Source: JACCTH01 sp035281645
Lineage (GTDB): Bacteria; Actinomycetota; Acidimicrobiia; Spongiisociales; ZC4RG35
Direction: 5' to 3'
DNA length: 64,000 bases
NCBI GenBank assembly: GCA_035281645.1
Contig: DATEDN010000079.1
Span: 1 to 64,000, forward strand
The translations under genes and the position numbers were made by a program. The notes beneath the pieces were generated by a model. That model was not told the origin of the DNA. It saw only the letters and a list, made by a program, of their open reading frames with translations, and ran no database searches. This document shows positions 49,874-59,086 of the stretch, piece after piece (within the stretch, counting starts at the first letter, position 1; each line of letters begins with the position of its first letter).

Positions 49874-51135
49874 CGTCGTTCTGGTGCCAACAAGCATGGA
49901 TCTCGGGCCAGGCCGTGCCGTCGGTGGCCATCGAAGCGAGCACCGACGGGAAGATCGCTGCCGTCGAGGTAGGAGTCGATCCGGGCAACCGCCATCGGTT
50001 GGACGGCTTGGTGTTCCCCGGGCTGGCCAACGCTCACTCCCACGCCTTTCACCGCGCTCTCCGGGGAAGAGCCTCGACCCAGAAGGACTTTTGGGCCTGG
50101 CGGGAGGCGATGTACAGGGTCGCCGACGGCCTCGACCCCGATTCCTACCTCGACTTGGGCACAAGGGTCTATCGGGAGATGGCCCTCGCCGGTTTCACCG
50201 CCGTCGGCGAGTTTCACTACCTCCACCACGGACCCGGCGGAGTGCCTTATTCGAATCCCAACGCCATGGGTGAAGCTCTTCGACATGCTGCGGCGAGGGC
50301 CGGGATTCGACTGACCCTCCTCGATACGTGCTATCTGGCGGGAGGTATTGGAATCGAGCTTTCGCCCACCCAGCAACGTTTCGCCGACGGGTCGGTGGAG
50401 GCTTGGAGCCAGCGACGGCAACTGCTGACAGAAGACGCCAACACTCGGATCGGAGTCGCGATCCACTCGGTGAGAGCGGTCAAGCCTCCCGATCTGGCTC
50501 TAGTCGCGACGGAGGCAGAACGCCTTCCCCTCCACGTCCACATCTCCGAACAGGTGGCCGAGAACGAGGCGGCGCAGGCTGCCTACGGCCTTTCCCCCAC
50601 CGAACTCCTGCAGCGGGCGGGGGCCTTGGGTCCACTCAGTACCGCAGTTCACGCCATTCATCTCAGCGCCCACGACCGCCAAATCCTGAGTGGATCGGGG
50701 ACAACGGTTTGCGCCTGCCCCACCACCGAGGCCGATCTCGGCGACGGCATCGGTCCATTCTCGATTCTGGCTCGCTCCGGCGTACCCCTAGCCGTGGGTA
50801 GCGATCAGCACGTGCGAATCGACCCCTTCGAAGAAGTGCGGCGCCTCGAGATGGATCAACGTCTCGCGCTGGGAGATCGCGGCCATTTCAGTGCTTTCGA
50901 CCTGGTAGAGATCTTGAGCGAGAACGGTTACCGATCGATTGGTTGGGATGAGGGCGGCAAAATCGCGCTCGGGGGCCTCTGTGACTTGGTGGCGGTCCGC
51001 ACCGACACCATTCGGACCGCGGGCGCCGACTTGTCGTCACTGATTTGGTCAGCCGGGCCGGGAGACATATCGGAAGTAGTAGTGGGTGGGAGGACCATTG
51101 TCCGTGATGGGATCCACCTGATCAACGGTGATTGA
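49870..51135 (+). CDS. hutF: Formimidoylglutamate deiminase
   Basis: A 421-residue amidohydrolase that converts N-formimino-L-glutamate to N-formyl-L-glutamate and ammonia in histidine degradation. The metal His pair is His56 and His58 in ANAHSHAFHRALRG; QKDFWAWREAMY, HVHISEQ and GSDQHVRIDP are HutF signatures. The other hut genes (hutH, hutU, hutI) are not in the window. It overlaps the M20 gene by four bases and converges with the membrane protein gene to its right, overlapping it by 14 bases. Confidence 0.88.
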   Translation: MTSFWCQQAWISGQAVPSVAIEASTDGKIAAVEVGVDPGNRHRLDGLVFPGLANAHSHAFHRALRGRASTQKDFWAWREAMYRVADGLDPDSYLDLGTRVYREMALAGFTAVGEFHYLHHGPGGVPYSNPNAMGEALRHAAARAGIRLTLLDTCYLAGGIGIELSPTQQRFADGSVEAWSQRRQLLTEDANTRIGVAIHSVRAVKPPDLALVATEAERLPLHVHISEQVAENEAAQAAYGLSPTELLQRAGALGPLSTAVHAIHLSAHDRQILSGSGTTVCACPTTEADLGDGIGPFSILARSGVPLAVGSDQHVRIDPFEEVRRLEMDQRLALGDRGHFSAFDLVEILSENGYRSIGWDEGGKIALGGLCDLVAVRTDTIRTAGADLSSLIWSAGPGDISEVVVGGRTIVRDGIHLINGD

Positions 51136-52216
51136 CCACCACCTCCCGAGCGGTTTGAGACAGGGTGGCGGTCATCGATTCAAGGGGACCGCGGCCGACA
51201 AAGTGCCGCCAGAGCAGCCCGAAGACAATCGCCACCGAGCCGTGGATCAAGAAAAGGCTCATGCGGTCATCCCTCCCTGCTCCGGTGGCCAGGGCCGCCA
51301 CATGGAAGGTGTAGATCGACAAGGTCATCGCTCCTGCCGCCGCGATCCAATGGACCAAGCCAGCAATCAAAAGACACGCACCGATCACCAGCAAAGATGT
51401 CCCGAGTGTGTGGGCCAGGTCGAAAGGAGTAGCGGAATGAGGCGTGGAAACCGCTAGATACCACCACGTGGTGGTCGGGGTGACGCCGAAGAACTGGATA
51501 GGCAGCTCATCGACGAACCTCGAACCTCCCAGCGGTCCGAGCAGCAACGCCGAGCCGGCTTTGGCCGCCACCGCCAAAGCCCCTCCCACGAAGAAGATTT
51601 TCAGGGCATTGGGCTTCATGTTGAGGCGGCCGAGGCCCATGCCCATCCACAAGTACGCCATCCACGAGAACAAGGGGTAGTAGCCGGTCAAGAAGATCTC
51701 ACGGAAAAGCAGAACCGGCTGGGCGAGCATGTCGAAGTCGGGCACGCTCAGTCCCGGCTCTGGCAGTCGCATCCTGAGGAGATGACTGAGAACCGGCCCG
51801 GCCACGACCCATAACGAGGCCATCCATAGGAGGGCCTTGGCCCTGAGCCCGAGAAAGACTGATGCGAGCAGGAAAAGGAATCCGTAGTTGACCAGGATCA
51901 CCGCCACCCCTGATTGGAGTTCGCCCAAGAACAGGCCGATCAGGCCGATCACTGCCGCCCTCACGACCAGGGCCGTGCCCGCAGCCCGCAACGCCTCCCC
52001 TTTGGGTGGCTCGGTCCGTCCGTAAGCCAGAGCCAGCCCCACCCCGGCCAGCACTGCGAATAGCGCTGAGGATCGGCCAGAAGCGATGAAGTAAGCCGTC
52101 GAGATGGTGTTGTCGGGATCGCGGGAGGGAAGGATGTGGACCGCCATCATCCCGATGAGAGCCAGGCCTCGAGCGGCGTCGACCCCGATCAAGCGTTGGG
52201 GGGCTTCAGAATTCAC
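51122..52216 (-). CDS. Membrane acyltransferase-like protein (HGSNAT/DUF418-like)
   Basis: A 364-residue protein with about ten hydrophobic segments. RLIGVDAARGLALIGMMAVHI at the start, with a charged Asp and Arg inside the first segment, and the later SIYTFHVAAL stretch are typical of the heparan-alpha-glucosaminide N-acetyltransferase-like and DUF418 families, which transfer acyl groups across membranes. The substrate is unknown. The first codon is GTG 52216. Confidence 0.7.
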   Translation of the reverse strand: MNSEAPQRLIGVDAARGLALIGMMAVHILPSRDPDNTISTAYFIASGRSSALFAVLAGVGLALAYGRTEPPKGEALRAAGTALVVRAAVIGLIGLFLGELQSGVAVILVNYGFLFLLASVFLGLRAKALLWMASLWVVAGPVLSHLLRMRLPEPGLSVPDFDMLAQPVLLFREIFLTGYYPLFSWMAYLWMGMGLGRLNMKPNALKIFFVGGALAVAAKAGSALLLGPLGGSRFVDELPIQFFGVTPTTTWWYLAVSTPHSATPFDLAHTLGTSLLVIGACLLIAGLVHWIAAAGAMTLSIYTFHVAALATGAGRDDRMSLFLIHGSVAIVFGLLWRHFVGRGPLESMTATLSQTAREVVVNHR

Positions 52217-52284
52217 AAGGTGGCGAAGCTAACGCCCGAACTGTCCAATACTTTTCGAATGCCCCCAATCTCGGGCTTGCGAGC

Positions 52285-53499
52285 TCAGCCGGCGATGATC
52301 TGGAGCTCGGTGCCGATTCGATCAGCCATTTCGGCACAGGTCTGCAGATCGGGATGGCGAACGACGACCATGCCGTCACCCACCAGCTGCTGCTTCCAGT
52401 TGCGTCGCAAGGCCCCGATGGGATTGAGTTCAACCGCCGCCACCCAAGGGTCGAGTTCCGCCAGGAGGCGATCCAGACCCTCATATCGGAGAATTCTGCC
52501 CTGGCCGATAGCCCGCTTGAAGACGGTGGCAGCGTTGAACTTACGCTCGACCGGCTGGGAAATGCTCCCGTGCACCGCCGCCTCCGCCCAGGACCTGAAC
52601 AGATCGATGTCGGACGCGAAGTTCATTGCATCGACCGTTCTCCCTCCCGGCGGCCTGGCTCCGATCTCCCCGAAGACCGCCTCGCCATCGGGCCTCAAAT
52701 ACCACTCCATGTGGGTGAATCCGTCCCTGAAGTTCATTGCTTTCAGGACTTGGTGGCCCATCTCCTTCCCTGCCGCCAAGTAGGGGACGTCAGGATCTCG
52801 GAGCGCGACGGTCTGTTGACTCACCCATTCGTGGGTTTTGCCGATCAATGGTCGCGGTCGGTACCAGCACATGTTGTAGAAGAGCACCCGACCCTCTGAG
52901 CAGATGGTGTCGAAGGTGAACTCTTCCCCATCGACAAACTCCTCCACACTCACCTCTTCGACATGGCGGAGTTTGGGGAGGATCTTCTCGAGTTGCGCCC
53001 GATCGTTGACGCGAAAGGTGTCGGCCGATCCGGCGCCGGCTATGGGCTTGACGATGGCCGGGTAACCAATTTGATCGATAGCCTTCCAAACGTCATCTAT
53101 CGACTTGGCGGAGTAATGATGCGGCGTCCGGATGCCCGCCGCATCCAGCACTTGCTTCATCGCCTCCTTGTCGCGAAAGGGAACTGTTTCCACCTGGCTC
53201 ATGCCGGGCACTCGCAACAGCTCTCGAATCTGGGCTGCGAGGATCATCAGCGGCTCCCATAGCGATTCGATTCGTTCGACTTTCACTCGCTCTCCGATGG
53301 CGGCAGCAGTCTCGAGCACCGATTCCGGTCGGGAAAAGCTCACCTGGTAATAGGCCGCCAGTGCCCGGCGGGCCTTCTCGGGGACGTTGTGCTCAGGTTG
53401 ATCGCCGAGCCCGATGACATTGGCCCCGACCTCGGCCAGGCCGCGCACAAAGTCCGTCATTTCCGTGGGAAATCCCGGCGATAGAAACAAAACGTTCAT
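52285..53499 (-). CDS. ATP-grasp ligase, paralogue 1
   Basis: A 404-residue ATP-grasp enzyme. YPAIVKPIAGAGSADTF (about 145-161) carries the ATP-contacting Lys, EEFVDGEEFTFDT and HMEWYLRPDGEAVFGEIGARPPGG (about 265-290) hold metal-binding acids. These enzymes make an acyl-phosphate from a carboxylate and join it to an amine or thiol. The start MNVLFLSPGFPTEM matches the other two paralogues in this cluster, all of which start with a short Rossmann-like strand. It overlaps the next paralogue's stop by four bases. The acid and amine partners are unknown. Confidence 0.8.
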   Translation of the reverse strand: MNVLFLSPGFPTEMTDFVRGLAEVGANVIGLGDQPEHNVPEKARRALAAYYQVSFSRPESVLETAAAIGERVKVERIESLWEPLMILAAQIRELLRVPGMSQVETVPFRDKEAMKQVLDAAGIRTPHHYSAKSIDDVWKAIDQIGYPAIVKPIAGAGSADTFRVNDRAQLEKILPKLRHVEEVSVEEFVDGEEFTFDTICSEGRVLFYNMCWYRPRPLIGKTHEWVSQQTVALRDPDVPYLAAGKEMGHQVLKAMNFRDGFTHMEWYLRPDGEAVFGEIGARPPGGRTVDAMNFASDIDLFRSWAEAAVHGSISQPVERKFNAATVFKRAIGQGRILRYEGLDRLLAELDPWVAAVELNPIGALRRNWKQQLVGDGMVVVRHPDLQTCAEMADRIGTELQIIAG

Positions 53500-54716
53500 C
53501 CCAGCTCCACCTTGACGTTGCTGACGATTGCCGCGATGGCCTCTTCCACCCGCCTGGTTTCGGGATGTCGCACGATCACAAAACCCTCACCCTCATAGTG
53601 ACCGCTCGGAGTTTGTCCCTCTTTCGGAAGCTGGACCTCGACCACCGTTCCCGCTGCCACCGCTTGGGCTCGGTCGAGCCCGGTAATCCCGACCACCCGC
53701 CCTTGGCCCTGACCCCGCAAATACGCTGCCCCGACCGCGAACTTACGAGTCGGCGGGTCGAACTCCTCATATGTCATCAGCCGTCCCCACGCCTCATAGA
53801 GATCGAAGTCGTGAGCGTATGAGATCAAGGTCGAGAACTGAGCACCCGGGGGACGAACCGCGGCTTCCGAAATCGCAATCGAACCATCTGGCCGCCGAAA
53901 CCACTCCATGTGGACAAGACCGGTCTCCAGGCCGAGGGTTGCGATTGCCCGCGGCCCTGCTTCACGGATGGCCTCGTACTCAGGTCCGGAGATGTCCTGG
54001 GGAAGGATGACCGCCCACTGAATCCAGGGATTCTCCATCACCTGGAGCGGGGTGGGGTAATAGCGGGTGATGTTCCACCAAACCGCTCGTCCTTTGACAA
54101 ACACGCAATCGAAGGCGTGCTCTTCGCCGATGACAAACTCCTCCAGCAAGGTCGGCTGTTTTTCGTCCGGCGCTGACCATTGGAGCCAATCCTCGACCTG
54201 TTGGGAATCGTTCAAACGAAAAGTGTTGCGGGTGCCCGATCCCGCCGGAGGTTTCGCTACCACCGGCAGCCCGATCGCGGAGATGAAGCGGCGGGCTTCC
54301 TCCGCTGACCCCACCAGACGGTGACGTGCACATGGAAGTCCGTTCCGCGCCATCACACTCTTCATCCGGTCTTTGTCACGGAAGTTGCGGGCGGTCTCGA
54401 CACCGATTCCAGGAATGCCGAGCTGTTCGCGCACCACTGCCAGCGGAACCTGCAACTCCTCAAGCGGGCCCATCAGCCGGTCGACGCCTCCCATCTCGCG
54501 ACCGATGGCTGCAACCGCTCCCACGAGATGAGCGGTGTCGAGAGCGTTGTCCACCCTGAGGTGCGACGTCAGGCGATTGCTGACCTCAGCCCCGAGTTTC
54601 TCCCGCGGGTCGTGGCTTATCAGGCCAAGACGGACGCCAGGGGTGCGGGCAACGGCATCTATGAAGCGCGCGGTGGTAGGGAGAAAGTACGGCGCTACGA
54701 AAACGACATCGGGCAC
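53496..54716 (-). CDS. ATP-grasp ligase, paralogue 2
   Basis: A 406-residue ATP-grasp enzyme, upstream of paralogue 1 and overlapping it by four bases. LPVVAKPPAGSGTRNTF, EEFVIGEEHAFDC and HMEWFRRPDGSIAISEAAVRPPG are the equivalent motifs. GTG 54716 is chosen because PDVVFVAPYFLP then starts at the same point as the paralogues; a longer frame reaches 54854 but would overlap glgA. The start is 62 bases from the divergent glgA, so a shared regulatory region is likely. Confidence 0.78.
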   Translation of the reverse strand: MPDVVFVAPYFLPTTARFIDAVARTPGVRLGLISHDPREKLGAEVSNRLTSHLRVDNALDTAHLVGAVAAIGREMGGVDRLMGPLEELQVPLAVVREQLGIPGIGVETARNFRDKDRMKSVMARNGLPCARHRLVGSAEEARRFISAIGLPVVAKPPAGSGTRNTFRLNDSQQVEDWLQWSAPDEKQPTLLEEFVIGEEHAFDCVFVKGRAVWWNITRYYPTPLQVMENPWIQWAVILPQDISGPEYEAIREAGPRAIATLGLETGLVHMEWFRRPDGSIAISEAAVRPPGAQFSTLISYAHDFDLYEAWGRLMTYEEFDPPTRKFAVGAAYLRGQGQGRVVGITGLDRAQAVAAGTVVEVQLPKEGQTPSGHYEGEGFVIVRHPETRRVEEAIAAIVSNVKVELG

Positions 54717-54778
54717 CAGAAAACGGTAGTGGGCACCGACCTGACCCCGCCCGACGAAGGGCGTGACAGAATCGAGTC

Positions 54779-56209
54779 GTGCGAATCCTGTTCGTGGCTG
54801 CCGAGGTCGCGCCCTTTTCCAAAACCGGCGGACTGGCGGATGTGGCTGATGCACTGCCCGAAGCCCTGCAGGCGATCGGACATGAACCCATGGTGGTCAG
54901 TCCTTTGTACTCCCGCATTCACGAGGGAAACCATCAGCTCCACCGAGTCTTCGAGTCGGTTCCCATCACTCTGCTGGGGGGAGAGCCTTTCGACGCCTAC
55001 CTGGCAGAGGACGGCCGAAATTGGTTCATCGACTACCCCCGCTACTACGACCGGGAGGGGATTTACCGAAACGATGGTGACGAGCACCTCCGTTTCTTGT
55101 TTCTCACCCACGCTGCCCTCGAGCTCTGCCGACGCCGCTCCTGGTCCCCCGAAATTGCCCATGCCAACGACTGGCACACCGGGTTGCTACCACTGTTCCT
55201 TCGGAGCACCTATCAGAGCGATCCGGTCCTTGCCCAGACTCGGTCGATTTTCACGATCCACAATCTCGCTTACCAGGGCGTCTTCGGAGCCGACATCGCC
55301 GGAGAGCTCCGTTTGGGAACTCAGAGCTACCTTCTACACCAGGACCATCTCCGCGAGGGCCGCCTTTCCTTTATGGAGCATGCCCTGATCTATGCCGATG
55401 CCATCACCACGGTGTCCCCCACGTATGCCCGGGAGATCCAAACCCCGGAGTACGGCGTCGGCCTCGATGGGGTGCTCCGCTATCGCTCGAGCGATCTCTA
55501 TGGGATTCTGAACGGGATAGACACCATGGTCTGGAATCCGCGTACTGACGTCCGCATCCCGGTCAATTACTCCGAAATCTCCCTCGAAGCCAAGGGCGTC
55601 AATAGAGCAGCGCTGTTGGCGCGGGCAGGTGTGACGGGCGGCCTCAATCAAATGACGGTCGGCATCGTCAGCCGCCTAACTGGCCAGAAGGGGATCGAAC
55701 TCCTGATCCGCCCGCTGGCCCGACGCCTGGAATCAGGGCATATCAATTTCGTGGCGCTGGGATCGGGGGAGAATCGGTATGAGCAGGCTCTTACCTGGCT
55801 CGCCTCAACCTTCCCTTCCAGCGCCCATTTCCAACAGGGATACGACGAGGACATGGCCCATCTGATCGAGGCCGGTGCCGACGTGTTTCTCATGCCCTCG
55901 CGCTATGAGCCGAGTGGACTCAATCAGATGTACAGCCTTGCCTACGGAACCCCGCCGATTGTCCGGCGCACGGGGGGTTTGGCAGATTCGGTCACCCATT
56001 ACGATGCCGGGTCGGGTGAGGGAACCGGGTTCGTCTTCGACCACTACACCGAAGTCGGCCTGGCCTGGGCGCTCGATCAAGCCCTGGCGATATATCCGAA
56101 CCGGGAACAGTGGGAACGGCTGCAAAGGAACGGAATGTCAGAGGACAACTCCTGGGAGCGGCGAGCCGGCGAATATGACTATCTCTATCGCAAGGTGATC
56201 GCCTCGTGA
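54779..56209 (+). CDS. glgA: Glycogen synthase (ADP-glucose type, GT5)
   Basis: A 476-residue GT5 glycosyltransferase that extends alpha-1,4-glucan from a sugar nucleotide. KTGGLADV (15-22) is the nucleotide-sugar-binding signature; HANDWHTGLLP, GILNGIDT and the C-terminal MPSRYEPSGLNQMYSLAYGT with the catalytic Glu are in place. No glgC, glgB or glgP is next to it; instead it is enclosed by ATP-grasp and esterase genes, so an acceptor other than glycogen may be used. GTG 54779 is the start. It overlaps the third ATP-grasp gene by four bases. Confidence 0.88.
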   Translation: MRILFVAAEVAPFSKTGGLADVADALPEALQAIGHEPMVVSPLYSRIHEGNHQLHRVFESVPITLLGGEPFDAYLAEDGRNWFIDYPRYYDREGIYRNDGDEHLRFLFLTHAALELCRRRSWSPEIAHANDWHTGLLPLFLRSTYQSDPVLAQTRSIFTIHNLAYQGVFGADIAGELRLGTQSYLLHQDHLREGRLSFMEHALIYADAITTVSPTYAREIQTPEYGVGLDGVLRYRSSDLYGILNGIDTMVWNPRTDVRIPVNYSEISLEAKGVNRAALLARAGVTGGLNQMTVGIVSRLTGQKGIELLIRPLARRLESGHINFVALGSGENRYEQALTWLASTFPSSAHFQQGYDEDMAHLIEAGADVFLMPSRYEPSGLNQMYSLAYGTPPIVRRTGGLADSVTHYDAGSGEGTGFVFDHYTEVGLAWALDQALAIYPNREQWERLQRNGMSEDNSWERRAGEYDYLYRKVIAS

Positions 56210-57426
56210 ATGTGATCTTCGTCGAACCGAGCTTTCCCAATTACCAGCGGGAGTTTCCCCGGGCATTGGCGACGGTCGGGGCAACTGTGATCGGTATCGG
56301 CGAGCGCCCCAAAGACTGGCTCGATCCCGAGATGAAGGGCTGGCTCACCCACTATGAACAGGTCGGATCGGTAGTCGACGTAGAAGCGCTCGAACAGGCC
56401 GTGCGACTCGTCCAGTCCCGTGTAAATGTCGATCGGCTCGAGGCGACGATCGAGGCGCATGTCGAAGCGGCTGCCGCGGTCCGGGAGCGCTGCGGAATCC
56501 CCGGGACGTCCTCCTACACCGCGTTCTTGTGCCGCGACAAACCCGCCATGAAGGAAGCTCTTCGTCAGGTGGGCGTCCCCACCGCGCAATCGGCCGGGGT
56601 CGGAAGCGCCGAAGAACTCTATGCCTTTGCTCATCACGTTGGTTATCCGCTGATCATCAAGCCCAGGGACGCCGCGGGTGCCTCGGGGACGCGCCGAGTT
56701 GACAGCGATGCCGATGTGCAGGCGGCTCTCCCCTCACTGGGGTTCGACTACGGGCGCTCAGTGGCGGTGGAAGAGTTCATCGAGGGACACGAGGGCTTCT
56801 ATGACACGATCTCGATCGACGGCAAAGTCGCATGCGACTTCGTCAGCCACTACTACCCGGGCGTTCTCGAGGCTATGCGCACCCGATGGATCTCACCGGT
56901 GTTCATCACCAGCAATCGCATCGACCAGTCCGGCTACGACGAAGTGAAGGCACTGGGCCAGCGAGTAATTCCGGCCCTGGGGATCGGTACTTCCGCCACT
57001 CATATGGAATGGTTCTACGGGCCGAAGGGTCTGAAGTTCTCAGAGATCGGCTGCCGGCCACCCGGAGTCGGGGCCTGGGATCTCTATTGCGCGGCCAACG
57101 ATCTCGATGTCTACCAAGAATGGGCCATGGCGATTTGCTACGGGAGAATTGCTCGTCAACCCTCCCGTCGCTTCTCCGCCGGCATCATCGCCCTTCGCCC
57201 CGATCGAGACGGTGTGATCAGTGGATACGAAGGAATGGCAGAAGTACAGGACCGCTACGGCGGGTTGATCATCGACTATCACCTGCCGCCGCCCGGAACC
57301 CCCACCCAGCCCGTCGAAGCGGGGTACATGGCCAACGCCTGGGTCCGGATGCGCCACGAGGATTACGACGAATTGCGGGGGATTCTTCAACACGTTGGCG
57401 AGATTGCGCAGGTGCGAGCAGTCTGA
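56206..57426 (+). CDS. ATP-grasp ligase, paralogue 3
   Basis: A 406-residue ATP-grasp enzyme in the glgA transcript. YPLIIKPRDAAGASGTRR, EEFIEGHEGFYDT and HMEWFYGPKGLKFSEIGCRPPG align with the two opposite-strand paralogues. It starts MNVIFVEPSFPNYQREF at GTG 56206, overlapping glgA by four bases, and its stop overlaps the esterase start by one. Three distinct copies in one locus suggest sequential additions of different building blocks or different acceptors; this is inference. Confidence 0.8.
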   Translation: MNVIFVEPSFPNYQREFPRALATVGATVIGIGERPKDWLDPEMKGWLTHYEQVGSVVDVEALEQAVRLVQSRVNVDRLEATIEAHVEAAAAVRERCGIPGTSSYTAFLCRDKPAMKEALRQVGVPTAQSAGVGSAEELYAFAHHVGYPLIIKPRDAAGASGTRRVDSDADVQAALPSLGFDYGRSVAVEEFIEGHEGFYDTISIDGKVACDFVSHYYPGVLEAMRTRWISPVFITSNRIDQSGYDEVKALGQRVIPALGIGTSATHMEWFYGPKGLKFSEIGCRPPGVGAWDLYCAANDLDVYQEWAMAICYGRIARQPSRRFSAGIIALRPDRDGVISGYEGMAEVQDRYGGLIIDYHLPPPGTPTQPVEAGYMANAWVRMRHEDYDELRGILQHVGEIAQVRAV

Positions 57427-58496
57427 TGACAGCACCTGAGATTCTCGAACCGTTGCGCGAGGCGGACGCGGCGGCGATCGACCTATTTGTAAGCAGCAAG
57501 CAATTTCCGCTGATCGAGCAAGGTAAAGCGACCTTCCTCTTCCGGGGGCAAGCCGATGCAGTGGCCCTCCGACCGATGATGGCCGGATTTCCCGGTCAGC
57601 ACCGGTTTGCTCGTCTTGATGGACACGACCTCTGGTGGTTGCGAATGTCGCTCCCAGACGGTGCGCGGCTCGAATACAAGCTCGAGGTTCAGCGGGATCA
57701 TCACGCCGACTGGATCAACGACCCGCTCAATCCACTGACCACTACCAACCCTTTCGGGACCAACTCGGTTTGTCGCGGCTTCGGTTACAAAGTTCCCGAC
57801 TTTGCGGAGGTTCATCCCGAGACTCCCACCGGATCCTTCTCCGACCTGTTCGTTTCCTCTCGGAAGCTGACGTTGTACCGCCCGGCCTCCTTCGAAGCCC
57901 ACCGGGCGTATCCGCTCCTCTTCGTCCACGATGGGGGCGACTACCTCCAGTACGGGTCGATGGCGCTGGTACTCGACAACCTGATCCATGCCGGAGTCGT
58001 GGGCCCGCTAGTGGCCGCTTTTTCCTGGCCTCAAGAGCGGCTTCATGAGTACGCCGCCAACGAAGAGCACGCTCGCTTCGTGGTTGAGGAGGCCTTGCCG
58101 GCGATCGGGAACGAAATTCCCCTGCTGGACCGGCGAGTAGTCATGGGAGCCAGCCTGGGAGCGGTGGCTGCGCTCCACACGGCGTGGCGATATCCCGAAG
58201 CCTTCGGGGGGATGATCCTCCAGTCGGGGACCTTCGCTCAGACCAGGGGCTGGGGGTCCGCCCAGCACCTCCTCGCTCCAATTGCCAACCTGCTGCATCG
58301 TCTGGAGCCTTCGCGACTGCCCCAGCGTGTATTCATGTCTTGTGGAACGTTCGAGCGCATGATCGGCGAGAACCGGACCATGTCGCATCGCTTGCAACGA
58401 GCCGGCCTGAAGGTGAAGTACATCGAAAGCCGGGACGGCCACACCTGGGAGGCTTGGCGGGACCGACTCTCGGAGGCCTTGGACTGGGTCTTCTGA
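57426..58496 (+). CDS. Esterase family protein with CBM48-like N-terminal domain
   Basis: A 356-residue protein in two parts. Residues 30-120 form a beta-rich module (ATFLFRGQADAV, RMSLPDGARLEYKLEV) like the N-terminal domain of enterochelin esterase and CBM48. Residues 140-350 are an esterase D-type alpha/beta hydrolase with Ser243 in MGASLGAVAAL and a probable His in RDGHTWEAW. It could hydrolyse or transfer an acyl ester on a sugar or peptide. The start ATG overlaps the ATP-grasp stop by one base (TGATG). The preceding longer frame is shadow. Confidence 0.8.
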   Translation: MTAPEILEPLREADAAAIDLFVSSKQFPLIEQGKATFLFRGQADAVALRPMMAGFPGQHRFARLDGHDLWWLRMSLPDGARLEYKLEVQRDHHADWINDPLNPLTTTNPFGTNSVCRGFGYKVPDFAEVHPETPTGSFSDLFVSSRKLTLYRPASFEAHRAYPLLFVHDGGDYLQYGSMALVLDNLIHAGVVGPLVAAFSWPQERLHEYAANEEHARFVVEEALPAIGNEIPLLDRRVVMGASLGAVAALHTAWRYPEAFGGMILQSGTFAQTRGWGSAQHLLAPIANLLHRLEPSRLPQRVFMSCGTFERMIGENRTMSHRLQRAGLKVKYIESRDGHTWEAWRDRLSEALDWVF

Positions 58497-59086
58497 TGGC
58501 GATCCCGGCGACGCTGAGGGGAACGATCTTGCACGGCCAGAGCGTCACTCTTCGTCCTCCGGTTCCAGACGACGCTTCCTCTCTCTTCGCGCCGACCCAC
58601 GGGGATGAGGAGAGGAATTCGGTGTGGACCTACATGGCGTATGGACCCTGGCCCTCTGAAGAAGCCTTCACCGAGTGGGTAGCGGAGCGCGCTGCCTCTT
58701 CCGACCCTTTGTGGTTCACGGTCGAACGAGAGAGCAGTCCGGTGGGCATGGCAACCATGTGCAACTACGCCCCCGAGCATCGTCGGGTGGAGTTGGGTCA
58801 TATCTGGTACATCCCATCGGCACAACGAACTGTGGTGAATACCGAGGCGACCTACCTCTTGCTCAAGCACAGCTTCGAGAGCTATCAGGCGAGGCGCGTC
58901 GAATGGAAAGCCGACGCTCGTAACGAACGGTCGCGAGCGGCAGCTCTGCGCCTCGGCTTTTCCTTCGAGGGAATATTTCGCCAACACATGATCGTCAAGG
59001 GAGAAAACCGCGACACGGTTTGGTTTGCCATGACCGACGGAGATTGGCCGGAGGTCGAGGCTCGCCTGCGTGCCAAACTCGCCTGA
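58496..59086 (+). CDS. GNAT family N-acetyltransferase (RimJ/RimL type)
   Basis: A 196-residue acetyltransferase. LHGQSVTLRPPVPDDASSLFA opens the fold, the VELGHIWYIPSAQRTVVNTEA segment is the acetyl-CoA-binding region and the RVEWKADARNERSRAAALRLGF stretch is the RimJ/RimL-like end. It probably acetylates an amino group on a small molecule or a protein. Its ATG overlaps the esterase stop by one base, so it belongs to the same operon and could act on the product of the cluster. Confidence 0.8.
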   Translation: MAIPATLRGTILHGQSVTLRPPVPDDASSLFAPTHGDEERNSVWTYMAYGPWPSEEAFTEWVAERAASSDPLWFTVERESSPVGMATMCNYAPEHRRVELGHIWYIPSAQRTVVNTEATYLLLKHSFESYQARRVEWKADARNERSRAAALRLGFSFEGIFRQHMIVKGENRDTVWFAMTDGDWPEVEARLRAKLA

